Source of the DNA: DATCMU01 sp036563245
Lineage (GTDB): Bacteria; Pseudomonadota; Alphaproteobacteria; Rhizobiales; Devosiaceae
Length of the DNA stretch: 64,000 bases
Reading direction: 5' to 3'
Assembly (NCBI GenBank): GCA_036563245.1
Contig: DATCMU010000028.1
Location: 15,994 to 79,993, forward strand
Part shown: positions 37,015 to 46,202 of the stretch, piece after piece
How positions within the stretch are numbered: position 1 is the first letter of the stretch
Layout: each line of letters opens with the position of its first letter
Program-made: the position numbers and the translations under genes
The notes under the pieces: model-generated
Seen by the model: the letters and a program-made list of their open reading frames with translations, nothing else
Database searches by the model: none
Told to the model about the DNA's origin: nothing

Positions 37015-37576
37015 TCGGGCGCTCCTCTTCGAGATCGTCTTCCAGCGGGGCGTGGTGCCCGCCATAGGGATTGGGGTCCTCCATCGCGCCGGAGATGATC
37101 GCGATGCGCTTGATGATTTCGGAGATTGCCTGCAGCGTGAGCAGCACGAAACCTGCCAGCAGCAACGCCTTGGCCGGCCAGATGATCAGCCCCCCGGCAT
37201 TGGGGGAGTGTTCCTGGATACTGACCGAACGGGTGACATAGGGCACCAGCAGCCAGTCCATGAGCAGGCAGAAGGGCAGCAGGAAGAACACATGACCGAA
37301 CAGATCGATCCAGTCCTGCGTTCGCTTTTTTCGCGTGGCGTACAGGATATCGATCCGTACGTGTTCATTGCGCAGCAATGTGTAGGCGGCCGCCAGCATG
37401 AATACCGCGCCGAACAGATACCATTGCAGTTCCAGCCAGGCGTTCGAGGACATGTCGAACACCTTCCTGATGGTGGCATTGACCGCGCTCACCAGCACGG
37501 CCAGCAAAACCAGCCAGGATATTGATTTTCCGATCCAGCCGTTCAGCCAGTCGATTGCACGCGAAAGCGCAAGCAT
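37007..37576 (-). CDS. dctQ: TRAP transporter small membrane subunit
   Basis: A 189-aa four-segment protein: WLNGWIGKSISWLVLLAVLVSAVNATIRKVF begins the first, and ELQWYLFGAVFMLAAAYTLLRNEHVRIDI is the DctQ signature. It partners DctM. ATG 37576 is used; GTG 37585 is also possible, with GGAGGGG five to twelve bases upstream. The frame continues to 37729, but the added residues are not membrane or family-like. Confidence 0.9.
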   Translation of the reverse strand: MLALSRAIDWLNGWIGKSISWLVLLAVLVSAVNATIRKVFDMSSNAWLELQWYLFGAVFMLAAAYTLLRNEHVRIDILYATRKKRTQDWIDLFGHVFFLLPFCLLMDWLLVPYVTRSVSIQEHSPNAGGLIIWPAKALLLAGFVLLTLQAISEIIKRIAIISGAMEDPNPYGGHHAPLEDDLEEERPNV

Positions 37577-37827
37577 GGCAGCCACGGACCCCTCCAGTTC
37601 TTGTTGCTTTTGTCCTTGGCGACCCGGGGGCCGCCTGCCCTCAATAACCGAACCTGCCCAGGTTCGCCACTCCCCTATATATCCGCCTTTCGGATACATC
37701 TGCTCGCTTTTGCGCAAAGCCCGGTGCATCCTTCCGCACTCGGGCCTTATTCCGGGGTTGCCTTGGGGGCAAAAGTGCGGGCAATTTCGGCGCGCCGCGG
37801 ATCGTCGCGTTCGCCAGGAGAGTCCAT

Positions 37828-39138
37828 ATGCGCATCACAATGGTAGGCTCAGGCTATGTGGGACTGGTGTCCGGCGCATGTCTGGCCGATTTCGGCCACC
37901 AGGTAACCTGCGTCGACAAGGATGCGGAGAAGATCGCGGCACTGGTCGCCGGACGCATGCCCATCTTCGAACCGGGACTGGAGCAGCTCGTCGCCGCCAA
38001 TTCCGCCGCAGGCCGTCTCGCCTTCAGCACCGACCTCGCCTCGGCGGTCGCCCAGTCCGATGCCGTTTTCATTGCGGTGGGCACCCCGTCGCGGCGTGGC
38101 GACGGCTATGCCGATCTCAGCTATGTCTACGCAGCAGCGCGCGAGATCGCCGGGGCCCTGACCGGTTTCACCCTGGTCGTCACCAAGTCGACGGTTCCGG
38201 TGGGCACGGGCGACGAGGTCGAGCGCATCATCCGCGAGGCAGCGCCCACCGCCGATTTCACCGTGGCATCGAACCCCGAATTCCTGCGCGAAGGCGCCGC
38301 GATCGAGGATTTCAGGCGCCCCGACCGCATCGTGGTCGGCATCGAGGATGACCGGGCCAAACGGGTCATGTCGGAAATCTATCGCCCCCTATATCTGAAC
38401 CAGGCGCCGCTGGTGTTCACCACGCGCCGCAGTTCTGAGTTGATCAAGTACGCGGCCAACGCCTTCCTTGCCATGAAGATCACCTTCATCAACGAGATGG
38501 CCGATCTGTGCGAGGGCGTGGGCGCCGACGTTCAGGCCATTGCGCACGGCATCGGCCTCGACAAGCGCATTGGGCCGAAGTTCCTGCATGCCGGCCCGGG
38601 CTTTGGCGGCTCCTGTTTCCCCAAGGACACGCTCGCACTGGTCAAGACCGCACAGGACCACGGGACCCCCTTGCGCCTCGTCGAAACCACCGTCGCGGTG
38701 AACGATCAGCGCAAGCGCGCCATGGGGCGAAAGGTGATCGCGGCCTGCGGCGGCAATGTACGCGGCAAGCGCATCGCCATCCTGGGCCTCACGTTCAAGC
38801 CCAATACCGACGACATGCGCGACAGCCCGTCCATCGCCATCATACAGACGCTGCTCGATGCCGGCGCCGAGATCGTCGCCCACGACCCCGAGGGCATGAG
38901 CAATGCGCGGCTTCACTTCGATGCCATCGCGTATGCCGAGGATCCATATGCCTGCATTGCCGGCGCGGACGCGGCCGTGATCGTGACCGAATGGAACGTC
39001 TACAGGGCCCTCGATCTGGGTCGGCTCGCCAGCGAAATGCGCAACCCCGTTCTGGTCGATCTGCGGAACATCTATCCGCCCCATGAGGTCGCCCGCCACG
39101 GCCTCGTTCATCACGCCGTCGGGCAGCCGGCCACCTGA
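37828..39138 (+). CDS. ugd: UDP-glucose 6-dehydrogenase
   Basis: Oxidises UDP-glucose to UDP-glucuronate with NAD+. The 436-aa protein has GSGYVG at residues 7-12, ASNPEFLREGAAIEDF, KYAANAFLAMKITF (catalytic Lys) and FGGSCFPKD with catalytic Cys at 263. ATG 37828 has AGGAG seven bases upstream. The gene is followed, 13 bp after its stop, by a UDP-glucuronate epimerase gene, giving a two-step route to UDP-galacturonate for surface polysaccharide. No glycosyltransferase locus adjoins it. Confidence 0.95.
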   Translation: MRITMVGSGYVGLVSGACLADFGHQVTCVDKDAEKIAALVAGRMPIFEPGLEQLVAANSAAGRLAFSTDLASAVAQSDAVFIAVGTPSRRGDGYADLSYVYAAAREIAGALTGFTLVVTKSTVPVGTGDEVERIIREAAPTADFTVASNPEFLREGAAIEDFRRPDRIVVGIEDDRAKRVMSEIYRPLYLNQAPLVFTTRRSSELIKYAANAFLAMKITFINEMADLCEGVGADVQAIAHGIGLDKRIGPKFLHAGPGFGGSCFPKDTLALVKTAQDHGTPLRLVETTVAVNDQRKRAMGRKVIAACGGNVRGKRIAILGLTFKPNTDDMRDSPSIAIIQTLLDAGAEIVAHDPEGMSNARLHFDAIAYAEDPYACIAGADAAVIVTEWNVYRALDLGRLASEMRNPVLVDLRNIYPPHEVARHGLVHHAVGQPAT

Positions 39139-39151
39139 GAGACACCGCCAG

Positions 39152-40156
39152 ATGCGCTACTTCATCACCGGCACTGCTGGCTTCATCGGCTTTCACCTGG
39201 CGCGCCGGCTTCTTGCCGAGGGTCACCAGGTCACCGGCTATGACGGCTTCACCGACTATTATGACGTGACCCTCAAGCGCGCCCGGCACGCCGAACTCAA
39301 GCAACAGCAGGGATTCACAGAGATCATCGGCCGGCTCGAGGACATGCCTGCCCTTATAACCGCCGTCCAGCACTGCGCCCCGCAGGTAATCGTCCACCTC
39401 GCGGCCCAGGCGGGGGTGCGCTACAGCATCGAGAACCCCCGCGCCTATGTCGAATCCAATTCTGTCGGCTCGTTCAACCTGCTCGAGGCGGCACGCGCGG
39501 CGCAGCCCCAGCACCTGCTTCTGGCATCGACCTCGTCGGTCTATGGCGCCAACCCCGAAACGCCCTTTTCCGAGGGCCAGCGGGTCGGCTGCCCGGTCAG
39601 CCTTTATGCCGCGACCAAGATCGGAATGGAGGCCATGGCGCACGCCTACGCCCATCTTCACGCGATCCCAACCACCGCCTTCCGGTTCTTCACCGTCTAC
39701 GGACCATGGGGGCGTCCGGACATGGCGCTGTTCAAATTCGTTTCGGCAATCCTTGGCGGCCGGCCCATCGACGTCTATGGAAATGGCCGGATGCGCCGTG
39801 ACTTCACGTATATCGACGACCTGGTGGAGGCCGTGATCCGCCTCGCCGATGCGGTGCCGCAGGCGGGTCTTCATGCCGGCGGTCCCGAGGACACGATATC
39901 GCCGGTCGCGCCCTACCGTGTCGTCAACATTGCCGGCGGGCAGCCGGTCGAACTGCTCGATTTCATCTCTGCGGTCGAACATGCGCTGGGCCGCAAGGCG
40001 GAACGCAACCTCATGCCGATGCAGCAGGGCGACGTGGTTGAGACCCACGCCGATCCCGGCCTGCTGCATGCACTGACCGGCTATCTGCCCGGCACCTCAA
40101 TCGACGAAGGCGTGTCGGCTTTTGTTTCCTGGTACCGACACTACCATTCCATCTAG
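39152..40156 (+). CDS. UDP-glucuronate 4-epimerase
   Basis: A 334-aa extended short-chain dehydrogenase. MRYFITGTAGFIGFHLARRLL gives the GxxGxxG cofactor site, SLYAATK the catalytic Tyr-Lys pair, and FTVYGPWGRPDMALFKF, YGNGRMRRDFTYIDDLVEA the nucleotide-sugar region typical of UDP-glucuronate epimerases (LspL/Cap1J type). ATG 39152 is chosen by alignment of the Rossmann start. Its TAG stop shares CTAG with the putA stop on the other strand, so there is no intergenic space. Confidence 0.92.
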   Translation: MRYFITGTAGFIGFHLARRLLAEGHQVTGYDGFTDYYDVTLKRARHAELKQQQGFTEIIGRLEDMPALITAVQHCAPQVIVHLAAQAGVRYSIENPRAYVESNSVGSFNLLEAARAAQPQHLLLASTSSVYGANPETPFSEGQRVGCPVSLYAATKIGMEAMAHAYAHLHAIPTTAFRFFTVYGPWGRPDMALFKFVSAILGGRPIDVYGNGRMRRDFTYIDDLVEAVIRLADAVPQAGLHAGGPEDTISPVAPYRVVNIAGGQPVELLDFISAVEHALGRKAERNLMPMQQGDVVETHADPGLLHALTGYLPGTSIDEGVSAFVSWYRHYHSI

Positions 40157-43100
40157 GCACCCGTCTGACCCAGCAGATCGACATTGCCGCCCGCCGCAGT
40201 CGTGTCGATACACACGGCGCGTTCCAGGACGTAGGCGGTTTCGTCGCCGCACGTGGTAATGAACGGCACGATCGGACCCTTGCGATCCGCCAGCACCTGC
40301 CTCAACTCGGCGGCATCCGCCTCGCTGCCGCAGAATGCGACCGCGGCGATTTCAGACGTCGCAAGGACATCGGGTGTCAGCCGCCCGTCGATCGCGGCCA
40401 GCGCCATGTGCGGCCAGGTCAATGCCTTGAGATGCCGGGGTGCGCCCGGAGCGACGGCCACCACGCTGTTGCCCGCCGCCACCGCGAGCGATACCTGATC
40501 GAGCAACGCCTCCCGCGAAGGTCCAAGGCATGCCACCAGCCCGCGCGGCACAACCCGCAAGCGGTTGGATTCACCGGTGGGACCGGGCAGCGACACCGTG
40601 CCGTCTTCGGATTGCAGGGCGATGCCGTTGGCCCGTGACGCCGTTTCCGCCTTCAGCGCGGCCTCGGCGAATTCATTGGCGTCCACCATCCGCACGCCAT
40701 CCTGTTGCACGGCGGCCGGACGCGTGCCGGCCGGAAGGGTGAATCGCGGCAGATAGCCCGGACCGCCCGCTTTCGGGCCGGTCCCGGACAGCCCCTCGCC
40801 GCCGAACGGCTGCGATCCGACAACCGCCCCGATCTGGTTGCGGTTCACATAGACGTTTCCCGCCTCGACCAGATCGACCGCGGTCTGCACCCGAGCATCG
40901 ACCCGGCTATGGATGGCAAACGTCAACCCGTAGCCCTTTGCATTGATCGCCCGGACCACATCCTCGAGTTCGTCGGCCTCGAAACTGGCCACGTGCAGAA
41001 CCGGCCCGAAGACCTCGCGCTCGATCTCGCCGATCCCCGAAACGCGGAATACATGCGGGCCGATCATCCGGCCGCCTGCCGGCGCGTCCAGCTTTTTCAG
41101 CAGCCGGCCCTTGTCGGTCATCTCGGCGCAGTATTGGCCAATGCCGGCCTGCGCCTCCTCATCGATCAGTGGGCCCACGTCCGTGGAGATCTCCCAGGGG
41201 TCGCCCAATTGCAATTCGTCCATGGCGCCGAACAGCATTTCAAGAATGCGCTTCTCCACCTCGCGCTGCACATAGAGCACCCGCAGCGCCGAACAGCGTT
41301 GTCCCGCGCTCTGGAAGGCCGATGCCAGGATATCGCGGACCGCCTGTTCCGGAAGCGCCGTTGAATCGACGATCATGGCGTTGATGCCGCCGGTTTCCGC
41401 GATCAGGGTTGCGTTCGGCGAGGATTTGGCCAATTGCCGGTTCAACAGCCCGGCCACTTCCGTGGAGCCGGTGAAGCACACGCCCGCAAGCCCGGGACTC
41501 GCCACAAGCGCCGCGCCGACGCCCGGCCCATCTCCCGGGAGCAATTGCAGCACGCCGTCAGGCACGCCGGCCTCAAGAAGCAGTTGCACCGCCCGTGCCG
41601 CAATCAGCGGTGTCTGTTCCGCAGGCTTGGCGATCACCGCATTGCCGGCAGCGAGCGCGGCCGCAATCTGCCCGGTGAAGATGGCCAGCGGAAAGTTCCA
41701 GGGCGAAATGCAGACGAAGACGCCGCGCGGCCGCGCATCTTTGGACAGATTGCCGATCTCGCTTGCGTAATAGCGCAGGAAGTCCGTCGCTTCGCGCACT
41801 TCGCCCAGGGCATCGATGAGCGTCTTGCCCGCTTCCCGGCATGCCAGCGCCATGAGTTCGGTCCGGTGCGCCTCATAGAGGTCGGCGGCCCGCTCAAGCA
41901 CGCCTGCCCGCGCCTCCGCCGGCAGTCCCGCCCAAGCCGGCGCCGCATCGCAAGCGGCGGCAAACGCGGGGCCGGCCGCTTCCGGGCGAGCCGCGGCCAC
42001 CGTGCCGACGACGTCGTCGAGATTGGCCGGATTGCGCACCTCCACGGCATCGACGGTGGGGAGCGAAACGCAGGAAATCGGCGCCGCCGACCAGCGTTTC
42101 GTGCGGAACGGCGCACGCGTTTCCTCAAGCGACCGCAAGACCGCGGGGTCGGTGAGGTCGATGCCCTCCGAATTGCGCCGCCTTGGCGCGAACAGCGCCG
42201 ACGGCTGACGGATGCGCGGCTCCGGTTGGCCGCCGGTCTCGGCCACGGCCTCAAAGGGATCGCGGGCAATGGCTTGCGCAGGCACACGCTTGTCCACGAT
42301 CTGGTTGACGAACGACGAATTCGCCCCGTTTTCCAGGAGCCGCCGCACCAGATAGGCGAGCAGGTCGCGGTGCGCGCCCACAGGGGCGTAGATGCGGCTG
42401 GCAAAGCCCTCCTTCTCGCGAAGGATTTCATGCAGGGCCACCCCCATTCCATGCAGGCGCTGGAATTCGAACGCATCGCGTTCGGGGCCCATCTGCATGA
42501 TGGCGGCAACCGTATGCGCGTTGTGGGTGGCGAATTGCGGATAGATCCTGTCCGTCATCCCAAGCAGCTTGCGCGCATTCGCGATGTAGCTGACGTCGGT
42601 ATGGACCTTGCGCGTGAAGACGGGATAGCCGTCGAGGCCAAGCACCTGCGCGCGCTTGATCTCGGTATCCCAGTACGCGCCCTTGACCAGCCGCACCATG
42701 ATGCGCCGGTCGTGGCGCTGCGCCAGGTCGTAAAGCCAGTCGATCGCCTGCGGCGCGCGCTTGCCATAGGCCTGAACGACAACGCCGAACCCGTCCCAGC
42801 CGGCAAGGCCGGGATCGGAAAGCACGATCTCGATGATCTCGAGCGACAGGCTCAGCCGCTCGGCCTCCTCGGCATCGATATTCAGGCCGATGCCGCCGGC
42901 TTTGGCCGCATGACACAAGCCGGCCAGGCGCTCCGCCAGTTCTGGGACCGCCCGCTCGCGCTGCGCCTCGAAATAGCGCGGGTGCAGCGCAGAGAGCTTT
43001 ACCGATATCCCTGGGTTTCGCCGGATGTCATCGTGCCTGGCCGATGCCGAGATCGCGGCGATCGCCTTGTGATAGGCATCGAGATAACGCGCCGCGTCGG

Positions 43101-43713
43101 CGGCCGTCCAGGCCGCCTCGCCCAGCATGTCATACGAATAGGTATAGCCCTTGCGGACCCTGTCGGCCCCGCGCCGCATGGCCTCCGCGATGTCGCGGCC
43201 CAAAACGAATTGCGCGCCCATTTCCTTCATGGCGCGCGAAACGGCGGTACGGACCACGGGCTCGCCGAGGCGTTGCACCATACCGTGCAGGGCGCCCGCC
43301 ATGCCGGCCTCGTCAGCTTCGCCAAGCGTCTGTCCCGTGAGCATCAGGGCCCAGGTCGACGCGTTCACCAGCGCCGAACCCGCCTTGCCCAGATGCGCGC
43401 CCCAGTCATGCGGCGCAATCTTGTCGCGGATCAGGTCATCCATCGTCTCGGCGTCCGGCACCCGCAACAGGGCTTCGGCCAGGCACATCAGGGCGACACC
43501 CTCGCGGGTGGATAGCCCATATTCGCTCAGGAACGATTCTAGAATCCCCGGCGTCGCGTCCCTGACGGCCTCGACCAGGGATACCGCCCGCTTACCGATG
43601 GCGACGCGATCGGCCTCGGATAGCGCCGCAATGCGCACCAGCTTGGCGACACACGCCCCCTCATCGGTGAGCGGGTCGAACATGAAGCGATTGGCAGTGG
43701 CTGTCTTGAGCAT
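40153..43713 (-). CDS. putA: Bifunctional proline dehydrogenase/P5C dehydrogenase
   Basis: Oxidises proline to glutamate in one 1186-aa chain. The FAD-dependent proline dehydrogenase barrel covers about residues 150-480 (YSYDMLGEAAWT, NIDAEEAERL, VRLVKGAYWDTEIK at about 340). The aldehyde dehydrogenase domain covers about 550-1010 with AETGGINAM (Glu about 773) and QSAGQRCSALR (Cys about 807), then GSQPFGGEGLSGTGPKAGG. The final 150 residues are the extra C-terminal domain of long (type B) PutA. There is no N-terminal DNA-binding ribbon-helix-helix, so it is not a self-repressor. ATG 43713 gives better spacing to AAGG than ATG 43719. Confidence 0.96.
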   Translation of the reverse strand: MLKTATANRFMFDPLTDEGACVAKLVRIAALSEADRVAIGKRAVSLVEAVRDATPGILESFLSEYGLSTREGVALMCLAEALLRVPDAETMDDLIRDKIAPHDWGAHLGKAGSALVNASTWALMLTGQTLGEADEAGMAGALHGMVQRLGEPVVRTAVSRAMKEMGAQFVLGRDIAEAMRRGADRVRKGYTYSYDMLGEAAWTAADAARYLDAYHKAIAAISASARHDDIRRNPGISVKLSALHPRYFEAQRERAVPELAERLAGLCHAAKAGGIGLNIDAEEAERLSLSLEIIEIVLSDPGLAGWDGFGVVVQAYGKRAPQAIDWLYDLAQRHDRRIMVRLVKGAYWDTEIKRAQVLGLDGYPVFTRKVHTDVSYIANARKLLGMTDRIYPQFATHNAHTVAAIMQMGPERDAFEFQRLHGMGVALHEILREKEGFASRIYAPVGAHRDLLAYLVRRLLENGANSSFVNQIVDKRVPAQAIARDPFEAVAETGGQPEPRIRQPSALFAPRRRNSEGIDLTDPAVLRSLEETRAPFRTKRWSAAPISCVSLPTVDAVEVRNPANLDDVVGTVAAARPEAAGPAFAAACDAAPAWAGLPAEARAGVLERAADLYEAHRTELMALACREAGKTLIDALGEVREATDFLRYYASEIGNLSKDARPRGVFVCISPWNFPLAIFTGQIAAALAAGNAVIAKPAEQTPLIAARAVQLLLEAGVPDGVLQLLPGDGPGVGAALVASPGLAGVCFTGSTEVAGLLNRQLAKSSPNATLIAETGGINAMIVDSTALPEQAVRDILASAFQSAGQRCSALRVLYVQREVEKRILEMLFGAMDELQLGDPWEISTDVGPLIDEEAQAGIGQYCAEMTDKGRLLKKLDAPAGGRMIGPHVFRVSGIGEIEREVFGPVLHVASFEADELEDVVRAINAKGYGLTFAIHSRVDARVQTAVDLVEAGNVYVNRNQIGAVVGSQPFGGEGLSGTGPKAGGPGYLPRFTLPAGTRPAAVQQDGVRMVDANEFAEAALKAETASRANGIALQSEDGTVSLPGPTGESNRLRVVPRGLVACLGPSREALLDQVSLAVAAGNSVVAVAPGAPRHLKALTWPHMALAAIDGRLTPDVLATSEIAAVAFCGSEADAAELRQVLADRKGPIVPFITTCGDETAYVLERAVCIDTTAAGGNVDLLGQTGA

Positions 43714-43845
43714 GAACATACCTTTTGTGGCACGCGGCGGCTGAACCCTGATGTTAGCGCAAGCAGGAAGTCCTGATGACCGCATTTTGTCGTTTCATGG
43801 TCGAAAACACTTCATTTGATGAGCTTCTTGGTCCATAGATCTACA
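43714..43845. promoter_or_regulatory. Divergent region putA/putR
   Basis: 132 bp between putA and the divergent Lrp-type gene. It is AT-richer toward putR, with repeated TTTTGTC, TTTCATGG and TTCATTTGATG stretches suited to Lrp-type binding. Proline-dependent activation of putA by the divergent regulator is the usual arrangement; the exact sites are not resolved here. Confidence 0.5.
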
Positions 43846-44331
43846 ATGAGTACAAATGAAAGCCTCGACAGCTTCGATGCGCGGATCCTTGAGATCATGC
43901 ATGCGGATGCCCGCATCACCGTCACCGAACTGGCGTCGCGGGTCGGCCTTTCCAAGACGCCCTGTCTTGCGCGGCTAAGACGTCTGGAAAAGGCTGGCTA
44001 CATCCTGGGCTACCGGGCAGTGCTCAACACCACCAAGCTTGGCCGGGACCATGTCGCTTTTGTCGAGGTAAAACTGACCGACACCCGAGAGTCGGCGCTG
44101 CAGCGCTTCAATGCAGAAGTCAGAAAGATTCCGGAAATCGAGCAGTGCTACATGATTGCAGGCCACTATGATTACCTGCTTTCCGTGCGTAGCGCCGACA
44201 TCAATGAATATCGCCGCTTGCTCGGGGAACGCATTTCGAACTTGCCGCACGTCGCGCAAACCAGCACCTATGTTGCCATGGAAGCCGTCAAGGAACCGTT
44301 CGAAAAAACCGAGGCCGCACAAGGAGATTGA
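43846..44331 (+). CDS. putR: Lrp/AsnC-family regulator of putA (PutR)
   Basis: A 161-aa protein: helix-turn-helix in SFDARILEIMHADARI and VTELASRVGLSKTPCLARLRRLE, then the RAM domain (VEVKLTDTRESALQRF, YMIAGHYDYLLSVR). This DNA-binding text is that of PutR-type activators. ATG 43846 is used; a start at 43816 in the same frame is possible. Divergence from putA, 132 bp away, supports the role of proline-responsive activator. Confidence 0.9.
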   Translation: MSTNESLDSFDARILEIMHADARITVTELASRVGLSKTPCLARLRRLEKAGYILGYRAVLNTTKLGRDHVAFVEVKLTDTRESALQRFNAEVRKIPEIEQCYMIAGHYDYLLSVRSADINEYRRLLGERISNLPHVAQTSTYVAMEAVKEPFEKTEAAQGD

Positions 44332-44543
44332 CCTCTAAAATCAGAGAAAATACACAACTCTTGCAGTGGTGGGGGAAGCATTCGACATTGCATACATTAC
44401 CCTAATCTGATCTATATGTTTTGATGGGTTAAGCAATCGCCGCCCGATGACTTTGCCGGCCGGACTTGCGACCGATTGTCTCAAGAATGAGGCGCCCATG
44501 TTTTTCCGTGGGTCGCCTGAACTCTATTTGTAAAGAATTTCGC
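44332..44543. other. Leader of the luxR-type gene with a hairpin
   Basis: 212 bp with no gene, noticeably AT-richer than the surroundings in the first half. At 44490-44518 AGGCGCCCATG and CGTGGGTCGCCT can pair around TTTTTC with one or two mismatches. It lies 25 bp before the luxR-type start and could be a leader structure or an operator. No lux box with the usual 18-20 bp symmetry was recognised. Confidence 0.4.
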
Positions 44544-45269
44544 ATGTACACATTGGGTGACTTTATCACCGAGCTGCGCGCGGCAAAAACCGCAGAGGAC
44601 GCAGCTCGCTCATTGATCAGCTTCTTCAAGAGCGAAGGAGCCAACAACGTTCATACTTTCTTTGGCACTGACCTTGTCGAGCAGTTCGTCTCGACCTATC
44701 CCGAATGGTGGCCCGAATCCACGCATGAGCGCGAACTGGCGCTCAAGCATCACGTGGTCAGGCACTCGCAGATTTCCGACGAACCCCTTTATTTCGGCGT
44801 CGATATCTGCCCGCAAAACCCGCGCGCAACGCCAGAAGGGCTGCAACTGGTCAGGGAGTCCTTCGCCGAGTTCGGCGTGCGCTCGGGCGTCCTGTTTCCC
44901 GTCCATGATGCATTGTCGGGCGGACCCCGGGGCGGCGTGACCGTCGGGTTTGCCGACCACTCCGACTCCTTCCTCAAGAAGATGAAGGAATCGCGTGATC
45001 TGTTGCTGCTCGCCGCACAGGCGGCACACGCACAGATGCTTCGCCTGCGCGGCAGCGAGGGGCGCCCCGATACCTTCCTCACCCCGCGGGAACGCGAAGT
45101 GCTCATCCTGCTCGCTGCGGGCATGCGCATCTCCCAGATCTCCGACAAGATCGGGATCGCGGAAGTAACGGTGAACCTGCACGTGCAAAAGGCCCGGCGC
45201 AAGCTCGACGCCAACACACCGGCCCAGGCGGTCGCGCGTGCAATCGCCTGGGGCTGGATCGACCCCTGA
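44544..45269 (+). CDS. LuxR-family transcriptional regulator (solo)
   Basis: A 241-aa regulator with an N-terminal autoinducer-binding-like domain (about 15-165) and a C-terminal LuxR helix-turn-helix (LTPREREVLILLAAGMRISQISDKIGIAEVTVNLHV, recognition helix at the end). In the ligand domain YPEWW (52-56) is kept, but the conserved Asp-Pro that normally follows 10-14 residues later is His-His (69-70). No luxI-type synthase is in the window. It may bind a non-acyl-homoserine-lactone ligand, or a foreign signal; this is inference. It ends 11 bp from the convergent isomerase gene of the nar operon. Confidence 0.88.
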   Translation: MYTLGDFITELRAAKTAEDAARSLISFFKSEGANNVHTFFGTDLVEQFVSTYPEWWPESTHERELALKHHVVRHSQISDEPLYFGVDICPQNPRATPEGLQLVRESFAEFGVRSGVLFPVHDALSGGPRGGVTVGFADHSDSFLKKMKESRDLLLLAAQAAHAQMLRLRGSEGRPDTFLTPREREVLILLAAGMRISQISDKIGIAEVTVNLHVQKARRKLDANTPAQAVARAIAWGWIDP

Positions 45270-45280
45270 GAAGAGGTTTG

Positions 45281-46195
45281 CTACTGGACCAGCGGACCGT
45301 CCGACCCGGCCAGATCGAAGCCTTCGATATCCGCCGATCCGGCCAGCACGGAGATATATTGCGAGATGCCGCGGCTCCAGCTCGACGCCTCCAGATAGTC
45401 CGCGATCCGGTCGCGCACCGCCTCGAAGGGCAATTGGCTGGCGGGGATGCTGCGCTCCAGCAGAACCACGTGGTAGCCGAAGCGCGTTTCCACCGGTTCC
45501 TCCGCGAGTTCGCCGGGCTGAAGCCTGTCGAGGGCCGCCTCGAACTCGGGCACGGTTGAGCCTTCCGTGATCTGCCCCAGATTGCCGCCCTGCTCGCGTG
45601 AGGGACAGGCCGAATAGAGTTCGGCAAGTCCGGCGAACTTCTCGGGGCGCTCGCGCAATTGCGCGACCAGGTCGTACGCCAGCTCGCGGGCCTCCCGCCG
45701 CCGGTCCGGCTCGCTCCGTGGCGCGGCCACGAGGATGTGCCGCGCTTCGTGGATGGCAGACGAACGGAAACGGGCCGAATTATTGGCGTAATAGCGGCGG
45801 CACGCCTCGTCATCGGCAATCGGCGTCGTGACATCTTTATCGAGAAGCGCGGTGATCAGGGCATCCTCCTCGGTCAGGCGGCGCCCCTGCTCGTCGAACT
45901 CCTCGGCCGCCTGAACCCCGAGGCTGCGCGCCCTTTGCAGCAAGAGCTCGCGAATGACCAGCGCACGTGCGGCACTGCGCATCGCCTCGCCGGGGTTCTC
46001 CGCCGGGTGGTTCTGCGCTTCGGCGGCAATTGCCTCGTGCGGGATTTCCACCCCATTCACCCGCACGATGTGCACGGGAGCGGCAGGCGCCTCGGGTTCG
46101 GAAACCTCGACAACGGGTGTGTTCTCGACCTGGGACGCCACGGTTGTCACTTCGCCCGCGGCACTGCGCCTGGAGATATTCAGGACAATCGCCAT
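45281..46195 (-). CDS. Parvulin-type peptidyl-prolyl isomerase of the nar operon
   Basis: A 304-aa protein with a C-terminal parvulin (PpiC/NifM) domain at about 155-260: EARHILVAAPRSEPDRRREA, GLAELYSACPSREQGGNLGQI, RFGYHVVLLE. The N-terminal 150 residues are helical and charged, with no signal peptide or membrane segment, so a cytoplasmic location is likely. It follows narI by seven bases and is the last gene of the nar unit. By analogy with NifM, it may help fold or mature a nitrate reductase subunit. That role is inference. Confidence 0.88.
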   Translation of the reverse strand: MAIVLNISRRSAAGEVTTVASQVENTPVVEVSEPEAPAAPVHIVRVNGVEIPHEAIAAEAQNHPAENPGEAMRSAARALVIRELLLQRARSLGVQAAEEFDEQGRRLTEEDALITALLDKDVTTPIADDEACRRYYANNSARFRSSAIHEARHILVAAPRSEPDRRREARELAYDLVAQLRERPEKFAGLAELYSACPSREQGGNLGQITEGSTVPEFEAALDRLQPGELAEEPVETRFGYHVVLLERSIPASQLPFEAVRDRIADYLEASSWSRGISQYISVLAGSADIEGFDLAGSDGPLVQ

Positions 46196-46202
46196 TTCGC
46201 AC

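Noticed and set aside
35380..37098. 572-codon + strand frame
   Set aside because: Antisense to dctM; His/Gln/Arg-rich text typical of a reversed membrane gene.
41434..43515. 693-codon + strand frame
   Set aside because: Antisense to putA, whose catalytic motifs are intact in the other strand.
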